Source of the DNA: Ophioderma brevispina
Lineage: Eukaryota; Echinodermata; Ophiuroidea; Amphilepidida; Ophiodermatidae
Assembly (NCBI GenBank): GCA_023653785.1
Contig: JAMKCH010044239.1
Span: 54,147 to 118,146, forward strand
Length of the DNA stretch: 64,000 bases
Direction of reading: 5' to 3'
The position numbers and the translations under genes are program-made. Under the pieces are notes generated by a model, which was given only the letters and a program-made list of their open reading frames with translations, was not told the DNA's origin and searched no databases. Positions 60,851 to 64,000 of the stretch are shown piece by piece (positions within the stretch are counted from its first letter, which is position 1; the number at the start of each line of letters is the position of its first letter).

Positions 60851-61569
60851 AATGAAATAATCACTGTCCATTTTCCTTTGATTTGCCATTAGGAAAAACG
60901 GCGGGGGGAGGGAGGGAATAGGTCAAGTTCCTGTGCCAGCAACTGGTTGGCGCGTGGTGGATTTTTCTTAGGCCCAGTTTTAAGGCTTTATTGCCCGCAA
61001 TATCATTTATAATTTATTTCCAAATTTGAATAGTTCTTCAAATTGATTGGGGTAGGTAAACTATAATTTATTTAGAAGTATTAAATTTGTTAATTAACTT
61101 ACTAACATCACGTTATTTATCATACAGTATTTTTCCTTCCTTACAGTAGAGTCAAATTGAATTTAATAATATATAATAAGGGCTTGTCAAAACTTTTAAG
61201 TATTTGGCCTGTAAGGAGTAGGAGACGGTCAGAGGAATAATTTTCCGGCGTCTTGTATCATTCAAATCATTCCAAAATGTTTAGGTCATTATGATAATCG
61301 TCCTTTATAGTATAGGTTTACTTAAAAGAGAAGAAATGGGTATTTTAACTGGTCATTGTATTTTCATGTCCAGGGGTAATTCAATGGGGGTTACCAAAAG
61401 GGGCTATCCATTAGGGATAGATTAATGGGATCTATAATTGGTAACGACTAAAGAGTGATGTTTTGTGTAAGGAAGTGTGAGGTTGCAATTAAATGGGCCT
61501 ACTCTGTGATGGAGATGCTCAGCTATCAGTAATTACTTTGTCATCCGTGTTTTTCTTCGGTTTGGGAAA
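60851..61569 (+). other. Ngaro 3' non-coding end
   Basis: No domain recognised. Extends to the point where copy-B sequence resumes at about 61570. Confidence 0.5.
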
Positions 61570-62620
61570 ATTATATTAATCAACGATAGCTCGCAGCATA
61601 TTCAAACTTACCTTTTTATCAATAAGGTATTGTAATATTGGTAAACTGTCAGATTTTCCTGCAAATTAATAGAGAAGTTTATTAAAAATGTGCTCAAGTC
61701 TGTAGGCCTAATCCGTATGATCTCAAAATAATTAAGGGGAGTTAACTCATTCGAGTTGGCCAAAAACGTGGTAATTAGATAATGACATTAAGTAGTTTTG
61801 TAGATGTAATCTATCAATGCATTATATTTGATCAAATTAGGCATACAGTTCTGAGATAAGTCGATTCAAATGTGAAGGCAGTGTGTGCAAACGTTGCTAA
61901 AAAATGTGTGATTTCCCAATTTTAATGCAAATTTCAAGTGGCGAGATTGTTAAGGTTTTTAAGGCAATAATATAGAATTTGGCTAGATATTTCAGTTAAA
62001 AATATGTTGCATAATATTTTTATCATTGTTAGCAAAACAAATTGATGCCTTAAAGGGGTTTTTCTTCCGGGGGGGGAAAGTTGGGGAATTTTTAGTATTT
62101 TAGGTCTTCACCCCTGTTGATATTAGTAAAATTTAACCTACAAATTCACGAAAACGGATGCATCGATTTTTATGATTCGTTCAATATTATCTAATAAAAT
62201 AAGAATACAAACTAAAATAATTTTTTAAATATTGGTATGAATATGAAAATTAAACGGAATGTTTTTCGGCTTGTATTTCTTCTTAAAATACGTTTAAATG
62301 TACACGGAGGAAACAAAACGTAACAGAAAACGAAACATCGTATGGTTATGCAAATTGACACAGATGATAAGTAACTAGACTAACACAACCCATGTAAGCC
62401 AGGATTTTTTCATTTGATTTTTTCAACATTGAATATTCAAGTCACAGTTACCATGACAACGTATCAAAAATCCGGCTTCATGATTGGGCGAATTGTTTCC
62501 CAATATTTTCCCCCAAGTGCGAGTTTGCGTTGAGCAGTACTGTTGTTCCCGTGTTTAGCCAATCACCAGGCGGGGTGGCGGCAAAGCTTTCATTCATCGC
62601 GCAAAACTGCACCGAACGAG
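61570..62620. other. Copy-B non-coding DNA after the Ngaro insertion
   Basis: Collinear with 20500-21480: shared phrases include ATTGTAATATTG, TAAACTG/TAAACTC, AGTCTGTAG, TCTAGCT-like and ATCAAAAATCCG (62464 against 21404). The ORFs are not shared, so no gene is inferred. Confidence 0.6.
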
Positions 62621-64000
62621 TCATTGGACGAGCCTGAACAGTGAAGTAACTGTGCGCGTTTATAAGGTTTATAAATAGATCAGTGAGTTGCCCAGTGGGG
62701 ACTTTTCCGTTACGGAGTCAGCGGCCGATATGACAATTGCACTTGCTTTAGTCGGTGGGCTAATTGGGCTGCACAACAAACTCTCAATCAAATCTTTTTT
62801 TTTCTTAAAGACCGACATTGAGAGGATTGCTACATGCAGGTCCACGAATCATTCCACGGTCGTGCATAGGCTACCTGGGACATGGTCCGCAGCCCGTCCG
62901 CTCCTATGAGATAGTGGTGACCCTCTGCGATTGAACGTTGTTGTCAATCGAGCCTCGTTCAAACTGGCCCCCGTTTGTACCGTTATTCATACAACAAACT
63001 ACTTACACACTGGAGTTGATTCTTACAACTCCAAACCGGATTTGATGTGGGAAAATATTGATAGTAAACATAGTTTCGTACTTTAGAAGATTTGTCCACG
63101 CTTTAGTGTTGTACGTTGCCTAAACTTGGTGAACGGCGAAAACGACGCCTATCTTGGGGCCCCCCGCATCACAGGATTTTCTCAGTTTACCTTTTGCACC
63201 TGTGAGTTGAAATGACCTAATGCTTCCAAACAACTAAAAAAAGGATAGTCATGAGTAACATATGCGGCATCGAAGGGCCACCTCATTTACGGTCTGTTCA
63301 ATAACCTTAGACGTTTGTACTAGAGTGGTTAATTTAAAACCAGTTAATTGGCACAAGACCGAAATAACATATATCATCTTCGGGAATATTCACATGTCAA
63401 AACAACCAATTTAGCAAAAGCTGGAAACATTAATTTTTCGTTGCGTTTGGCCAAAAAATTAACTCAAATAATGTTTCCTCCCACTTTCGCTAGATTGGTT
63501 TTTTTGGTCATGGGGACGGGCAAGTAACGTTCGTTTCCACGGTGTGCGACAATTAAACGGAGATTGCTATCGTTCCACCACTGCTGTTTTCCTTTTTTTC
63601 TGTCCCTTTTGAATTTGTATTTAGATTGTATTTTTATTTTTTTGATAAAAAATTAACCATTTAGAATCTATAGACGCACACAGGCCAAAAATTCTGCATA
63701 TTAGTTGGGTTCATTTGGGCAATTCCGCACCGTTGTAGATCAGAGCATCATGAATTTGTCTTCTCTTAAGGTTAATGAACAAATTTAGCGGGCTAGCCCC
63801 CTTTTCGTGCAAGTGCTGGGCGGAACCAGCGAAGGGGGGATTCATAATACAGGGTCAAAAAATGACAAAAATGCTTGGATATGCCAGTAAAAGGTAACCA
63901 TTAAGTAGTTCGTCTTTTTAAGGATTCAGAAAAAGTTTAGTTTGTACTACTTATAAATTATGGTTATGGAGATATAACACAAAATGATCAAATGTCTAAA
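62621..64000. other. Non-coding end of window
   Basis: The ORF at 62688-62909 has no recognised domain. 63440-63640 matches the right ends of the tandem units (25390-25510 and 27910-28030) through GTTTCCTCCCACTTTCGCTA, TGGTTTTTTTGGTCATGG and ACCACTGCTGTTTTCC-like phrases. Copy B therefore seems to lack the intervening 3.16-kb element and tandem duplication. Confidence 0.45.

Larger units (their letters stand above)
52266..61569 (+). mobile_element. Ngaro/DIRS-type tyrosine-recombinase retrotransposon, about 9.3 kb, degenerate
   Basis: Boundaries come from the segmental duplication: copy A runs uninterrupted through the point where copy B is split between 52265 and 61570. Order on the plus strand: gag-like region, zinc-knuckle remnant, RT, RNase H, tyrosine recombinase, SGNH hydrolase. 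No target-site duplication is seen, as expected for recombinase-mediated integration. It is broken by two minus-strand LINE insertions (54318-54790 and about 58200-59990). All ORFs carry frameshifts. I could not resolve the split direct repeats that define Ngaro termini. Confidence 0.8.

Overview
This window looks like intergenic and intronic DNA of an invertebrate deuterostome (echinoderm, hemichordate or cephalochordate grade). The reasons are spliced NXPE-family exons, a Ty3/gypsy element with the INT-RT-RH order described from deuterostomes (Gmr1-like), a Ngaro/DIRS tyrosine-recombinase retrotransposon carrying an SGNH hydrolase, Penelope and CR1/Jockey-like LINE fragments, and many MITEs. 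The DNA is AT-rich with almost no long ORFs, and it shows no operons, bacterial genes or CRISPR arrays. The species cannot be fixed from the sequence.

Host genes. The only gene I recognise with confidence is NXPE (neurexophilin plus PC-esterase), on the minus strand. Copy A has an N-terminal-domain exon at 31440-32239 and the terminal esterase exon at 12548-13340. Copy B (48231-49022) is a second, indel-ridden esterase exon. A possible membrane-anchor exon lies at about 36138-36235 (minus strand).

Architecture. The two esterase exons sit in a large direct segmental duplication. Copy A spans about 9.05-28.2 kb and copy B about 44.4-63.6 kb, running off the window. Comparing the two copies gives filled and empty sites for several insertions. 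Only in A are the 4.85-kb foldback element (14823-19677), three small MITEs (11989-12387, 14566-14728, 19847-20088) and apparently the 3.2-kb TAA-flanked element (21791-24953). Only in B are the 9.3-kb Ngaro element (about 52266-61569), a Penelope fragment (50000-50613), a LINE tail (47640-47920) and a palindromic MITE (51733-51896).

Left end (0-8.6 kb): a decayed Gmr1-like element (980-3670, possible LTR to 4870), then a LINE whose endonuclease half is inverted relative to its RT half (5810-8560), consistent with twin priming. Middle: a 2.53-kb tandem duplication (23138-28200) with minisatellites; a pair of about 544-bp TTAA-flanked MITEs, one carrying a nested hAT-type MITE with a perfect 8-bp TSD (30563-30772); and a 35-44 kb tract of direct and inverted diverged repeats with a degenerate 150-bp array. 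Right: the Ngaro element, itself broken by two LINE insertions.

Paired repeats differ by many single-base indels, and even the best NXPE exon has one. Either these copies are decaying or the consensus contains uncorrected indels, so frameshift-based pseudogene calls here are provisional.
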